Assembly (NCBI GenBank): GCA_900317925.1
Contig: ONIQ01000017.1
Span: 1 to 42,098, forward strand
Reading direction: 5' to 3'
From: an uncultured Bacteroidales bacterium
GTDB lineage: Bacteria > Bacteroidota > Bacteroidia > Bacteroidales > UBA932
DNA: 42,098 nucleotides
Part shown: positions 16,399 through 24,767 of the stretch, piece by piece
Layout: each line of letters starts with the position of its first letter
Numbering within the stretch: position 1 is the stretch's first letter
Made by a program: the position numbers and the translations under genes
The notes under the pieces: model-generated
What the model saw: only the letters and a program-made list of their open reading frames with translations
Database searches by the model: none
What the model was told of the DNA's origin: nothing

Positions 16399-16440
16399 AG
16401 CAAGCGTTTGATTATTAAGAAGTTAAAAATGCAGAAAAGG

Positions 16441-17331
16441 TCAGGCGTCGTGGGAGGCCAGGATCATTTCGCCGAGCTCCTGGATGTCGCGGACGATGAA
16501 GTCCGGGGGGAAGAATTCCGGGTTGGGATTGGTGCGGGCGTCTTCGGCTACGGCCAGGGCGGTTTCCACGCGCGTTTCCCCGGAGAGGACCAGCACACCT
16601 ACGGCGCCGGCATTGTGGGCCATGGCGGTATCGGTGTAGATGCGGTCGCCGATCATGGCAATTTCATCCGGCTGCAGGCCGTGGCGGTCCATGATGCCGT
16701 CCAGCATGGTCGGGTCGGGTTTCCCGAGGACGATGTCCGGCCGCCGCCCGGTGGCGTGTTCGATGCATTTCTGGAGCGAGCCGCAATCGACCAGGATAAC
16801 GGGCTGATCGGTGGGACATACGCGGTCGGGGTTGGTGGCTACGTAGGGAATGCCCTGCGAGGCCCACCAGGCGGCCCGGCACAGGCGGGGATAGACCAGG
16901 GTGGTATCGAAGGCGACCACCAGGACATCCGGCACGTCGGCGGGATCGTCGGCGCAGGCTTCAAAGCCGGCTTTCTCGAACTGGCTAACCATGCTGGGGG
17001 TGCCCAGCATAAAGAGGCGTCGGGCCGCCGGCCAGGTCTTTTTGATATAGTCGATGGCCGCCAGGGAAGTGGTATACATGTTGTCTTCGGTGGCGTGGAT
17101 GCCCATTCCTTCCAGTTTGGCCAGGTAGTCGGCTACCGATTTGGTGGGGTTGTTGGTCAGGAAGGAGTAGCCGATGCCCGCCGCCTTCATCCGGTCCAGG
17201 AAGTCGATGGTGAAGGGGAAGAGCTTGCTGCCCAGATAGATGGTTCCGTCCATGTCCAGGGCAAGATGTTTGATCTTGCGCAGTTTCGCCTTCATTTCGG
17301 GCGTAAGGATCTTGTTGTAATTCTCTTTCAT
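16441..17331 (-). CDS. HAD-IIA family phosphatase (NagD / phosphoglycolate-glycerol-phosphate type)
   Basis: A cytoplasmic HAD hydrolase of 296 aa from the ATG at 17331 (MKENYNKILTPEMKAKLRKI). Motif I is ALDMDGTIYLG with the two catalytic Asp, motif II is FLTNNPTKS, the Lys motif lies in VLGKPDPTMLDGI, and motif III is MIGDRIYTDTAMAHNAG. The cap and the TNPD segment are typical of subclass IIA, which removes phosphate from small organic phosphates such as glycerol phosphate or nucleotides. The exact substrate cannot be read from sequence. It is divergent from an organophosphate transporter, suggesting it dephosphorylates what is imported. The longer upstream frame is unlikely because it would cross the promoter region. 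Confidence 0.9.
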   Translation of the reverse strand: MKENYNKILTPEMKAKLRKIKHLALDMDGTIYLGSKLFPFTIDFLDRMKAAGIGYSFLTNNPTKSVADYLAKLEGMGIHATEDNMYTTSLAAIDYIKKTWPAARRLFMLGTPSMVSQFEKAGFEACADDPADVPDVLVVAFDTTLVYPRLCRAAWWASQGIPYVATNPDRVCPTDQPVILVDCGSLQKCIEHATGRRPDIVLGKPDPTMLDGIMDRHGLQPDEIAMIGDRIYTDTAMAHNAGAVGVLVLSGETRVETALAVAEDARTNPNPEFFPPDFIVRDIQELGEMILASHDA

Positions 17332-17336
17332 GTGGG

Positions 17337-17344
17337 CAAAGATA
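17337..17344 (-). promoter_or_regulatory. -7 box close to the HAD start
   Basis: TATCTTTG on the minus strand ends 5 nt before the HAD ATG, so transcription would begin at or next to the start codon (leaderless). No clear -33 box is visible. Confidence 0.5.
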
Positions 17345-17367
17345 GGGATTAATTCCCGATTTTTTAC

Positions 17368-17375
17368 TATCTTTG
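17368..17375 (+). promoter_or_regulatory. -7 box of the transporter-sulfatase unit
   Basis: TATCTTTG lies 26 nt before the transporter ATG at 17402, predicting a leader of about 20 nt. It is only 23 nt from the HAD -7 box on the other strand. No convincing -33 TTTG was found. Confidence 0.45.
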
Positions 17376-17401
17376 TTTGTTTAGAATTTTGTTTTCGGAA
17401 T

Positions 17402-18826
17402 ATGGAACAGAACCTCAAGGAACAAACCATCAAGGAGAAATATGCATATTGGGAGTGGCGCACGCTCATCCTGCTGATGATCGGCTATGCCCTCTTCTAT
17501 TTCGTGCGGAAAAATTTCAGCATCGTGATGCCGGCCCTGGAAGCGGAACTGGGTATCAGCAAAACCCGGCTGGGCCTCTTCCTGACCATGAACGGAATCA
17601 TCTACGGGGTGTCCCGGTTTATCAACGGCTTCCTGGCCGACCGGGTAAGCCGCCGGAAAATGATGGCCACGGGCCTGCTGCTGTCGGCAGTGGTCAACCT
17701 GTTCATCGGCCTGAGTCCCGAGATGGACGGTCTCTTCCATTTCCTGGATGCCGAAGGCAAAGCCACGATGGGTCTGGTGGTCTTCATCGGGTCGCTGTGG
17801 CTCATCAACGGATACACCCAGGGCATGGGGTATCCGCCCTGCGGCGCCCTGATGGCCCAGTGGATCAAGCCTTCGGAACTGGCTCTCAAGCAGTCTGTCT
17901 GGAACTCCTCGCATTCTATCGGAGCCGGCCTGGTGGCACTGCTCTGCGGAACGGTCATCCTCAAATTCTTTGGTTATGAGTCGTGGCAGTGGTGCTTCTA
18001 CATCCCGGCTATCCTGGCCATTTTCGGGGCTGCCATGCTTTTCTTCGGCTTACGGGACGACCCTGCATCGGTCGGCCTGCCCGATCCGGAACAGTTGGAC
18101 GAACACCTCGCCGGAAAAGAGGTCGAATCCGAATCGAAAGAATTTAAAGAACTGGCTTACAAGCGTTTGGTGGGTCCGATGGTTTTCCAGAACCGGTATG
18201 TCTGGATTCTGGCCCTTACCAATGTATTTGTATATGTCATCCGTTTCACCATCCTGGACTGGGGCTCTACTTTCCTGACACAGTACAAAGGCCTTCCCAT
18301 TTCCAAGGCATCCGTCGTCGTGGCTTTGTCCGAGATCGCCGGCGGCATTATCGGAACGCTCCTGGCCGGCTTTGCGACGGATAAGTTCTTCAAGGGGAAA
18401 TCCCATCAGACTTGTTTTATCGGCCTGCTTGGCGCCACCATCATGTTCGCGCTCTTCTGGATGATGCCGAAAGAATGGAACGGTCTGGGCGTATTCTGCA
18501 TTATCATGGCGAGTTTCTTCGTCTATATGCCGCAGGCCCTCATCGGCGTGGCCGCTTCGAACCAGAGTACCAAGCGTGTTGCGGCCTCCAGCAATGGCGT
18601 GATGGGCATTTTCGCCTATGCCGCCACCGTTATTTCGGGTGTGGTATTCGGTGCCCTGGCCGACAGCGCAGGCGGTTGGGATGCCGTGTTCCGTGTTGCC
18701 ATCATCATGGGCTGCATCGGATCCGTCATCATTGCCACCATGTGGAAGGCGCCGGCCAACGGATACGATAAAGCCAACCGAATCCTGGACGAAGTCCGGG
18801 CAGAATATTCCGCCTCTCATGAATAA
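17402..18826 (+). CDS. MFS organophosphate:phosphate antiporter (GlpT/UhpT/UhpC-like)
   Basis: A 474-aa inner-membrane transporter with about twelve hydrophobic segments. Family marks include the early YFVRKNFSIVMPALEAELG segment, which holds an Arg equivalent to the phosphate-binding Arg of GlpT, the MFS loop GFLADRVSRRKMMATGLLL, and WLINGYTQGMGYPPCGALMA. These are typical of the glycerol-3-phosphate / hexose-phosphate group. Which ester is carried is not clear. UhpC-type sensors look similar, but no two-component partner is nearby. It shares its promoter region with the HAD phosphatase, and its stop overlaps the sulfatase start by 8 nt. The start at MEQNLKE is preferred because the longer frame includes the promoter. 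Confidence 0.88.
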   Translation: MEQNLKEQTIKEKYAYWEWRTLILLMIGYALFYFVRKNFSIVMPALEAELGISKTRLGLFLTMNGIIYGVSRFINGFLADRVSRRKMMATGLLLSAVVNLFIGLSPEMDGLFHFLDAEGKATMGLVVFIGSLWLINGYTQGMGYPPCGALMAQWIKPSELALKQSVWNSSHSIGAGLVALLCGTVILKFFGYESWQWCFYIPAILAIFGAAMLFFGLRDDPASVGLPDPEQLDEHLAGKEVESESKEFKELAYKRLVGPMVFQNRYVWILALTNVFVYVIRFTILDWGSTFLTQYKGLPISKASVVVALSEIAGGIIGTLLAGFATDKFFKGKSHQTCFIGLLGATIMFALFWMMPKEWNGLGVFCIIMASFFVYMPQALIGVAASNQSTKRVAASSNGVMGIFAYAATVISGVVFGALADSAGGWDAVFRVAIIMGCIGSVIIATMWKAPANGYDKANRILDEVRAEYSASHE

Positions 18827-20360
18827 GTCCGTCCTCCTGGCCCTTCCCGCCCTTGCAGCGGCGGGCGGCTTTGCGACCGGTTCCCGGCCGGCCCCCCGTC
18901 CCAATATCATCTACCTGATGTTCGATGATCTGGGTTACGGCGATCTGGGCTGCTACGGGCAGGATCAGATCGAGACACCGAACATCGATGCGCTCGCCCG
19001 CGAGGGCCTGCGGTTTACCGATATGTACACCGCCTGCCCGCTATCGGCCCCGTCCCGCTGTTCCATCCTGACCGGGATGCATTCCGGGCATAGCCAGATC
19101 CGCCTGAATGACGAGGCAAATCCGCGTCCGGAAGAGGGGATGTGCGATTATTTCTTCGACCGGATGGTGGCCGATTCCACCTTCGAGGGACAGTTCCCGC
19201 TGGCCCCGGGCACCCCGACGCTCGCCCGGATGATGCAGGAGGCCGGTTATAAAACCGCGATGGTAGGCAAGTGGGGACTGGGCAATCCGGGTTCCGGCTC
19301 CATGCCGACGGATATGGGGTTCGATTATTTCTACGGCTTTGTATGTCAGGTACTTGCCCATTCCTATTATCCGGATATGCTGTGGGAAAACGACCATCGC
19401 GTAAAGACCGGAAACGCCTATATGCCGGTGAACCGCCGCCTGGATCCGGGGGCCGATCCGTACGATCCCCGCTCTTACGACAAATTCAACCAGCGGCACT
19501 ACTCGCCAGACCTGATGTATGACAAGCTGGAGCAGTTTATTGTGGACCATGCCGATGGGCCCTTTATGGCGATGTGGACCACCACCGTGCCGCACAGTAC
19601 GGTCCAGGCGCCCGAAGACGAGGTCCTGTACTATGTGAACAAGCTGGGAGAGGAAAAGACGCCCGTCACCGAGCCGGGCTGGTACTATCCGGTGCTGTAT
19701 CCGCACTCGGCCTATGCGGCCATGATTACCCATATCGACACGCAGGTGGGACGGCTCGTTGCCAAACTCAAAGAGTTGGGCATATATGATAACACATTGA
19801 TTATCATTACTTCCGATAACGGTCCGGCCTGTAATGCCGAATCCCCCATGGAATATTTCCACAGCGGCGGACCTTTCAAATGCCGCAAGGGCTGGGGGAA
19901 GAGTTCCCTGCACGAGGGGGGCATCCGGATGCCGTTCATCGCCTCGTGGCCGGCGGCCATAAAACCGGGCATAACCGACTATGTCGGCCAGTTTACCGAC
20001 CTCATGCCTACCTTTGCCGAACTGGCCGGAGTGAAGGCTCCGCAGAACGACGGCATCTCTTTCGTGCCCACGCTGCTGGGGCGTGAGCAGCGGGAGCAGC
20101 ACCCCTTCCTTTACTGGGAATTCCCGGGCGGCAAGGGCTGGCTGGCCGTTCGCGAGGGCCCCTGGAAGGGATTGGTCAGGAGCGTCAAGGAAGGCAACGG
20201 GCGCATGGAACTGTACAATCTTTCGGACGATCCGCGCGAAAGTACCAATGTGGCGGCCGAACATCCGGATATCGTTGAACGTCTCTGGAAGAACATCCGC
20301 GCATCCCATGAGCTTCCTGCCAACGGTAATCCCAAGTTTATCATGTCCTTGCCGGATTAG
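18819..20360 (+). CDS. secreted Ser-type sulfatase (family S1)
   Basis: An exported arylsulfatase-fold hydrolase of 513 aa that cleaves sulfate esters from sugars or similar substrates. Residues 1-22 look like a signal peptide (VLLALPALAAAGGFA). Metal ligands D36 and D37 lie in YLMFDDLGYGDLGCYG, and SDNGP further on supplies others. The active-site motif is SAPSRCSILTG with S76 as the residue that would be converted to formylglycine, so activity needs an anaerobic sulfatase-maturating enzyme, which is not encoded in this window. The ATG overlaps the transporter stop by 8 nt, giving tight co-expression. It could belong to a sulfated-glycan pathway; the specific substrate is not readable. Confidence 0.92.
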   Translation: MNKSVLLALPALAAAGGFATGSRPAPRPNIIYLMFDDLGYGDLGCYGQDQIETPNIDALAREGLRFTDMYTACPLSAPSRCSILTGMHSGHSQIRLNDEANPRPEEGMCDYFFDRMVADSTFEGQFPLAPGTPTLARMMQEAGYKTAMVGKWGLGNPGSGSMPTDMGFDYFYGFVCQVLAHSYYPDMLWENDHRVKTGNAYMPVNRRLDPGADPYDPRSYDKFNQRHYSPDLMYDKLEQFIVDHADGPFMAMWTTTVPHSTVQAPEDEVLYYVNKLGEEKTPVTEPGWYYPVLYPHSAYAAMITHIDTQVGRLVAKLKELGIYDNTLIIITSDNGPACNAESPMEYFHSGGPFKCRKGWGKSSLHEGGIRMPFIASWPAAIKPGITDYVGQFTDLMPTFAELAGVKAPQNDGISFVPTLLGREQREQHPFLYWEFPGGKGWLAVREGPWKGLVRSVKEGNGRMELYNLSDDPRESTNVAAEHPDIVERLWKNIRASHELPANGNPKFIMSLPD

Positions 20361-20379
20361 AGATTAATACGTATATTTG
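20348..20379 (+). promoter_or_regulatory. upp promoter, close to the start codon
   Basis: CTTG at 20348-20351, a 20-nt spacer, and TATATTTG at 20372-20379 match the Bacteroidetes promoter pattern. The -7 box ends 4 nt before the upp ATG, predicting a leaderless transcript. The -33 box lies inside the end of the sulfatase gene. Confidence 0.6.
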
Positions 20380-20383
20380 TCGC

Positions 20384-21037
20384 ATGAAAGTCATCAATCT
20401 GGGAGAGTCGAACTCCATCCTTAACAATTACGTGGCGCAGATGCGCGATAAGACCATCCAGAAAGACAGTCTCCGGTTTCGCACGAATATGCAGCGTCTG
20501 GGAAATGTTTTTGGATACGAAATCAGCAAAGTCCTGGAATACAGCACGAAAGAGGTAACGACGCCGCTGGGCATCGCACAGGTCTCCACCTGCGACACTC
20601 CGCTGGTACTGGCCACCATCATGCGGGCGGGCCTGCCGCTTCACCAAGGCTTGCTGGACGTCTTCGACAGTGCCGAGAACGCCTTCGTGTCGGCCTTCCG
20701 CAAATACGACCGCGGGAACGAATTCCACATCAACGTGGATTACTGCACCTGCCCGAACATTGAAGGGAAAACCCTGATCTTGTCCGATACCATGCTGGCC
20801 ACCGGTTCCTCGCTGGAAGTTAGTTTCAACCGTCTGCGGCACGATGGGGGAGATCCGGTCTATACCCATTTCGTCTGCCCCATCGCCAGTGTATATGCGC
20901 TGGAGTATCTGCAGAAACACCTGCCGGCCAATACCACCCTGTGGACGGCCGCCATCGATGAAGAACTGACCAGCCACTCTTACATTGTCCCCGGACTGGG
21001 CGATGCAGGAGACCTGGCATACGGAGCAAAACTGTAA
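20384..21037 (+). CDS. upp: uracil phosphoribosyltransferase
   Basis: A cytoplasmic pyrimidine-salvage enzyme that makes UMP from uracil and PRPP. The 217-aa product has VLATIMRAGLPLHQGLLD, the PRPP loop ILSDTMLATGSSLEV, and the uracil-binding C-terminal signature PGLGDAGDLAYG. The PRPP loop has SDTMLATGSS where many family members have DPMLATGGS. Length is normal. It has its own promoter overlapping the sulfatase end and is followed by a hairpin terminator, so it is a single-gene unit. Confidence 0.93.
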   Translation: MKVINLGESNSILNNYVAQMRDKTIQKDSLRFRTNMQRLGNVFGYEISKVLEYSTKEVTTPLGIAQVSTCDTPLVLATIMRAGLPLHQGLLDVFDSAENAFVSAFRKYDRGNEFHINVDYCTCPNIEGKTLILSDTMLATGSSLEVSFNRLRHDGGDPVYTHFVCPIASVYALEYLQKHLPANTTLWTAAIDEELTSHSYIVPGLGDAGDLAYGAKL

Positions 21038-21051
21038 GGAGACGGGATTCC

Positions 21052-21100
21052 TTTAAGAATCATCCATTTCTTTAAGAAACATTCATTCTTTCTTTAAGAA
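21052..21100. repeat. three direct copies of TTTAAGAA between upp and radC
   Basis: TTTAAGAA occurs at 21052-21059, 21071-21078 and 21093-21100 (spacing 19 and 22 nt), the last two preceded by similar CATT..TTC sequence. It lies in the upp 3' region before the terminator. No function is assigned. Confidence 0.5.
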
Positions 21101-21118
21101 AGATACATTTCTACCCTG

Positions 21119-21151
21119 AAGTCCCTTGTGACGCTTGTCTGCAAGGGACTT
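21119..21151 (+). terminator. hairpin terminator after upp
   Basis: A perfect 10-bp stem, AAGTCCCTTG (21119-21128) with CAAGGGACTT (21142-21151), has a 13-nt loop and is followed by a short T-rich run (TCTTC). It lies about 80 nt past the upp stop. Confidence 0.6.
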
Positions 21152-21165
21152 TCTTCGTATCATTG
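21134..21165 (+). promoter_or_regulatory. possible radC promoter
   Basis: CTTG at 21134-21137, a 20-nt spacer, and TATCATTG at 21158-21165 (one mismatch to TAnnTTTG) lie 35 nt before the radC ATG. The -33 box falls in the loop of the upp terminator. Confidence 0.35.
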
Positions 21166-21200
21166 CAGCCAGTATCTTCTCTTAAATAAACCTGCATGAT

Positions 21201-21896
21201 ATGAAAATGAAAGACTTGTTACCGGAAGAGAGACCGGTAGAAAAATATCTCTCCCGCGGGGCAACGGCTTTGAGCAACGGCGAACTGCTGGCCATCATTC
21301 TCCGGACGGGGACAGGCGAAGAGAATGCCCTTGAACTGGCGCAGCGCCTCTTGCTGGAAGCCGGTGGAAGCCTCCGTTCGCTGGCGGATATGGATGTGGA
21401 ACTGCTCCGTACCTTGAAAGGGATTGGCCGGAAGAAGGCCGCCTGCCTGGGAGCGTCCCTGGAACTCGGCCGCCGGTTCTTCGAAGAAGGCAATACGGTG
21501 TCCAGGGTATCTGTGAACCGGCCCGAAGATGTTTACCGGGCTATGATCCCGCACCTGCGCGGCAGGGACCACGAAGAATGCTGGGTTCTGTATCTGAATG
21601 CAGCCAACTACGTGATCTGTAAAGAGATGGAAAGCCTGGGGGGAAGCGAGAACACCGTCCTGGACGTGCGTCGGGTGGTGAAAAAGGCCTTGGACCGGAA
21701 AGCGGCGGCGCTGATTCTCATCCACAACCATCCCTCCGGAAATCCTCGTCCGGGAAAGCATGACATTTCCCGGACGAATGATCTCCGCAATGCCCTGCGC
21801 GCCTTTAATATCGACTTACTGGACCACCTTATCATTTCCGATGGCAGCTTCTTTTCCTTCGGCAGCAATGGCGTGATCCAGATGGACCAGGCTTAG
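21201..21896 (+). CDS. radC: RadC-family JAB/MPN domain protein
   Basis: A 231-aa protein of the UPF0758/RadC family. The N-terminal third has helix-hairpin-helix character (LLRTLKGIGRKKAACLGASL) and the C-terminal part is a JAB metalloprotease-like domain with the zinc motif HNHPSGNPRPGKHDISRTND (His-x-His-Pro, then Ser and Asp). It was once thought to act in DNA repair, and its cellular role is not settled. The start at MKMKDLLPEERP is the only suitable ATG; an ATG 5 nt earlier is followed at once by a stop. Its stop codon abuts the stop of the convergent phosphoesterase gene with no gap. Confidence 0.92.
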   Translation: MKMKDLLPEERPVEKYLSRGATALSNGELLAIILRTGTGEENALELAQRLLLEAGGSLRSLADMDVELLRTLKGIGRKKAACLGASLELGRRFFEEGNTVSRVSVNRPEDVYRAMIPHLRGRDHEECWVLYLNAANYVICKEMESLGGSENTVLDVRRVVKKALDRKAAALILIHNHPSGNPRPGKHDISRTNDLRNALRAFNIDLLDHLIISDGSFFSFGSNGVIQMDQA

Positions 21897-24764
21897 TTAT
21901 AGCGCGGCGACTGCATCCTGATACGCCTTGAGGGCTTCGGCATCGGACATGGCGCCGGTGTAGATCTTGGCGTCGACAATCACCATGTCGGTGCAGGGGA
22001 AGTCGGTTCCCACGTTATTCTTGGCGATATCGGCACCCAGGCAGAAGCGATTGAAGGTATCGCCGTCGCCGCAGTAGAAACTACCGGAAATGGAGGAGAA
22101 AGCACTTAACTGGCCGTTCATGTAGATCCGGAGCTGTTTGCCGGCCGCATCATACACGCATACGGCATGGGTAAGCTCGGATGTAGAGGCCGGAGTGTTT
22201 GCGTCCACGTTCTTATAGGTATTGTAGCTGCCTTCCCCAACAATGAAGTAAGGGACGCCGGAAGGACGTGTTGCCATGCCCCAACCGCCGGACTGTGTGC
22301 CACAGACCACGCCGTGGATGGCATTGACCCCGGCGCCCGGAGCTTTGTCAACGTAGAAGGCTTCCACGGTGAAGCCTCCCGTGGCAAAGGCCTTCATTTC
22401 ATCGGTATTGAGGATTTGGTTGAACTCGCAAAGGATGTACTTGTCGGCTCCGGCCTGCAGGGCATCCACCGTATAGGTGGTTCCTTTGTGTTTGACGCTC
22501 ATCTTGGAAGCGGTTGCACCGTGGGGCGTAATCTTTACGTTCTCCTTGCTGTCCGTTACCGTTCCATTGGCAAAATCCAGGTCGACATAGGTGGCAGTCT
22601 GAACCGGCGTACTGCTCCCTTCAACGGTAAAGGTGCGGGTAAGCGGCTCACTGGCGGCATCCCACGAGTCGTAAGCGGTAAGGGTAAGCTCGTATTCGCC
22701 GGCACTCAGCAAGCCGAAGGAACTCTCCCAGGTAGCCTTCATCTGCCCGGTCTGGGGATGCAGGTAGAAATCGGCCAGGTATTTGCGCGTGGAAATGACG
22801 GAGCCGTTCTTCTTCAAGGAGAGAACATAGTGGTGCACGAACATTTCATCCTGACCGGCCGCCCATTCTGCGGAGTAGAACTTGGATGTTCCCAAGGTCT
22901 TCTCCTTAATGTCCAACGACGGCAGGAAGGGATTATGGTTTTGGTCGATTCGATTGGAACCATAGCGTTTCAGGTGCGACAAGTCCGCCTGCGGATAGGG
23001 AATCTCATACGGTAAGCCGATAACGGCCTTGTTGTAGAAATCCATCGGCGTGGCGCGCATGTTTCCGTTGGCATCCAGTTGAATGAGCCAGCCCTGTGAG
23101 AACTGTTCGCAGTCGTTCATTACCGTGGCACTTCTCATGCCTTCGTATTTGCCGTTTTCAATGGCCATGTAGCGGGTGGAACCGCAGCCGAAGGAGGTGA
23201 AAGAAGCCTGCCAGATACTGCGCGGGTCGTTGAGCGGGAAGTGGAGATGGCCACTGAAGGTAATTACCTGCGGGTATTTCGCGAGCACGTCGCTGATGGT
23301 ACGGGTGGCCCAGTTATCATTGCTTTCCCATATACTGCTTTGCGCCTTTCCCATCGGCGTACCCAAAAGGCTGCCATAAACCGTATTTTCAATCATCGGA
23401 TGGGTGTTTACGATGACGAATTTCTCCGGTTCCGCCTCGGTGATGGCCTTGAGCCGGTTGTCCAGCCAGGTTTTGACATTGAGGTCATAATCCACCGGAT
23501 TGCAGGAATTGGGCGTGATGGAGAGGACGTGGTAACCATCCACCAGGCAGTCGCGGCATTCGAAATTCTTCCGGTTGTCCTGATCCAAATCAAAGGTGAA
23601 GTAATTGTCTCCCAGACCGGTCTGCATGACCTTGGCCTGGGCGACGGTATTCGCAGTCCACCAGTAGGAAGGGTTGGCGTCGTGGTTGCCTACGGTATAG
23701 ATCATCGGCACTTTTGTGGGATCCAGCACCTGCTCGTATAACTGCTTGAAATAGAGGATCTGGGTGGCGGTGGCGGACGGCTGGTCGGTCAGGTCGCCGG
23801 CTACGACCACGGCATCCAGGCCGTCCGGGTCTTTCTCGGAAGCCTTTGCCTTCATCTGGTTCAAGGCGTTCACAAGTTTCTGGGCATAGGCGTTGGTGGT
23901 GCTGTTGATGTGGGTATCGCTGATGGCTCCGAATGAGAAGACGATGTTGTCCTCGTCGAAGACCGGCACCTTGGAGGGAACTGCCTCGCTCATATCTACC
24001 GAAAAACGCGCTACTACGCCCGATTTAAGCGCTACTTCCGGGGGGAGGGTAATGGTTTTGGATACGGTCCCGCTTTCCGAAAGGACAGAAACCGTCAACT
24101 TGGATCCGCCCAGATGAACATTCTTCCAGGCGAAGAAGATATCCTTGGTCGCGGACGTGTTGAGGGTAAGCGTAGGGCCATCTTCCACTGAAGAGGTCAG
24201 GAATACCTTTTTGGGCGTGACGGAAAGGCCTTCCAGCGACAGCCGCCCATAAGCCGAAATGCTCTTAAAACTCAACTGGACAGGGGTGGACGGTTCGGAA
24301 GGAATCACCGCGGAAGAAAGCATGACGATGGCGTTCGGGTCTGGACTTCCAGCCTGTGGCGTCTGCTCGTCCGGCATTATGATCGAGAGAGCGCTGCCTA
24401 CGATAGCGGCAATGGACGAGGCAGGAGAGGCGACGGTCAATAGGGTGCCTGCGGGAAGACTCGATTCTAAAGTAAAAGAGGCTCTTTTCCCGTCTGCCGA
24501 AGGGACGACGGGAATGGTGCCAAGGTCGTTGAAAGCATCGCCCTGGGCGGATTTGGAGAACATCCTCACCTCATCCCCCTCTTTCCAATATAAGGGGTAA
24601 TGGCCATCGGCAACTTCTCCGAAATAAACCTTCGTCTCGGGCAGGCCTGCGTCGAAGCGATACAGCCTTTTCTCTTGCGGGTTGTTATCTTTCTCTGCCT
24701 TCTGGCACGAGGAGGCGTTGGTAAACAGGACCAGTGCGCCCAGGATTAATGCTATGCGTTTCAT
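21897..24764 (-). CDS. surface lipoprotein with calcineurin-like phosphoesterase and LamG/ConA-like domains
   Basis: A 955-aa multidomain lipoprotein. The signal MKRIALILGALVLFTNASSC ends at the lipidated Cys20. Residues about 35-260 resemble a fimbrillin-like module (LPETKVYFG and YWKEGDEVRMFS). A metallophosphoesterase follows with SDTH near 279, GDLTD near 321, GNHD near 358 and GHLHFP near 506, the standard two-metal ligands. A beta-sandwich region leads to a C-terminal LamG/ConA-like lectin fold from about 726 (DLDFANGTVTD, FTVEAFYVD, RIYMNGQLS). It is the last gene of the SusCD operon, 3 nt after its neighbour. It probably removes phosphate from a phosphodiester or phosphomonoester on the target glycan; the exact bond is not known. 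Confidence 0.85.
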   Translation of the reverse strand: MKRIALILGALVLFTNASSCQKAEKDNNPQEKRLYRFDAGLPETKVYFGEVADGHYPLYWKEGDEVRMFSKSAQGDAFNDLGTIPVVPSADGKRASFTLESSLPAGTLLTVASPASSIAAIVGSALSIIMPDEQTPQAGSPDPNAIVMLSSAVIPSEPSTPVQLSFKSISAYGRLSLEGLSVTPKKVFLTSSVEDGPTLTLNTSATKDIFFAWKNVHLGGSKLTVSVLSESGTVSKTITLPPEVALKSGVVARFSVDMSEAVPSKVPVFDEDNIVFSFGAISDTHINSTTNAYAQKLVNALNQMKAKASEKDPDGLDAVVVAGDLTDQPSATATQILYFKQLYEQVLDPTKVPMIYTVGNHDANPSYWWTANTVAQAKVMQTGLGDNYFTFDLDQDNRKNFECRDCLVDGYHVLSITPNSCNPVDYDLNVKTWLDNRLKAITEAEPEKFVIVNTHPMIENTVYGSLLGTPMGKAQSSIWESNDNWATRTISDVLAKYPQVITFSGHLHFPLNDPRSIWQASFTSFGCGSTRYMAIENGKYEGMRSATVMNDCEQFSQGWLIQLDANGNMRATPMDFYNKAVIGLPYEIPYPQADLSHLKRYGSNRIDQNHNPFLPSLDIKEKTLGTSKFYSAEWAAGQDEMFVHHYVLSLKKNGSVISTRKYLADFYLHPQTGQMKATWESSFGLLSAGEYELTLTAYDSWDAASEPLTRTFTVEGSSTPVQTATYVDLDFANGTVTDSKENVKITPHGATASKMSVKHKGTTYTVDALQAGADKYILCEFNQILNTDEMKAFATGGFTVEAFYVDKAPGAGVNAIHGVVCGTQSGGWGMATRPSGVPYFIVGEGSYNTYKNVDANTPASTSELTHAVCVYDAAGKQLRIYMNGQLSAFSSISGSFYCGDGDTFNRFCLGADIAKNNVGTDFPCTDMVIVDAKIYTGAMSDAEALKAYQDAVAAL

Positions 24765-24767
24765 CTT

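Noticed and set aside
19020-19080. Sulfatase apparently lacking the catalytic Cys
   Set aside because: The aligned motif is SAPSR, so Ser is the modified residue. This is the common Ser-type of Bacteroidetes and not a dead enzyme.
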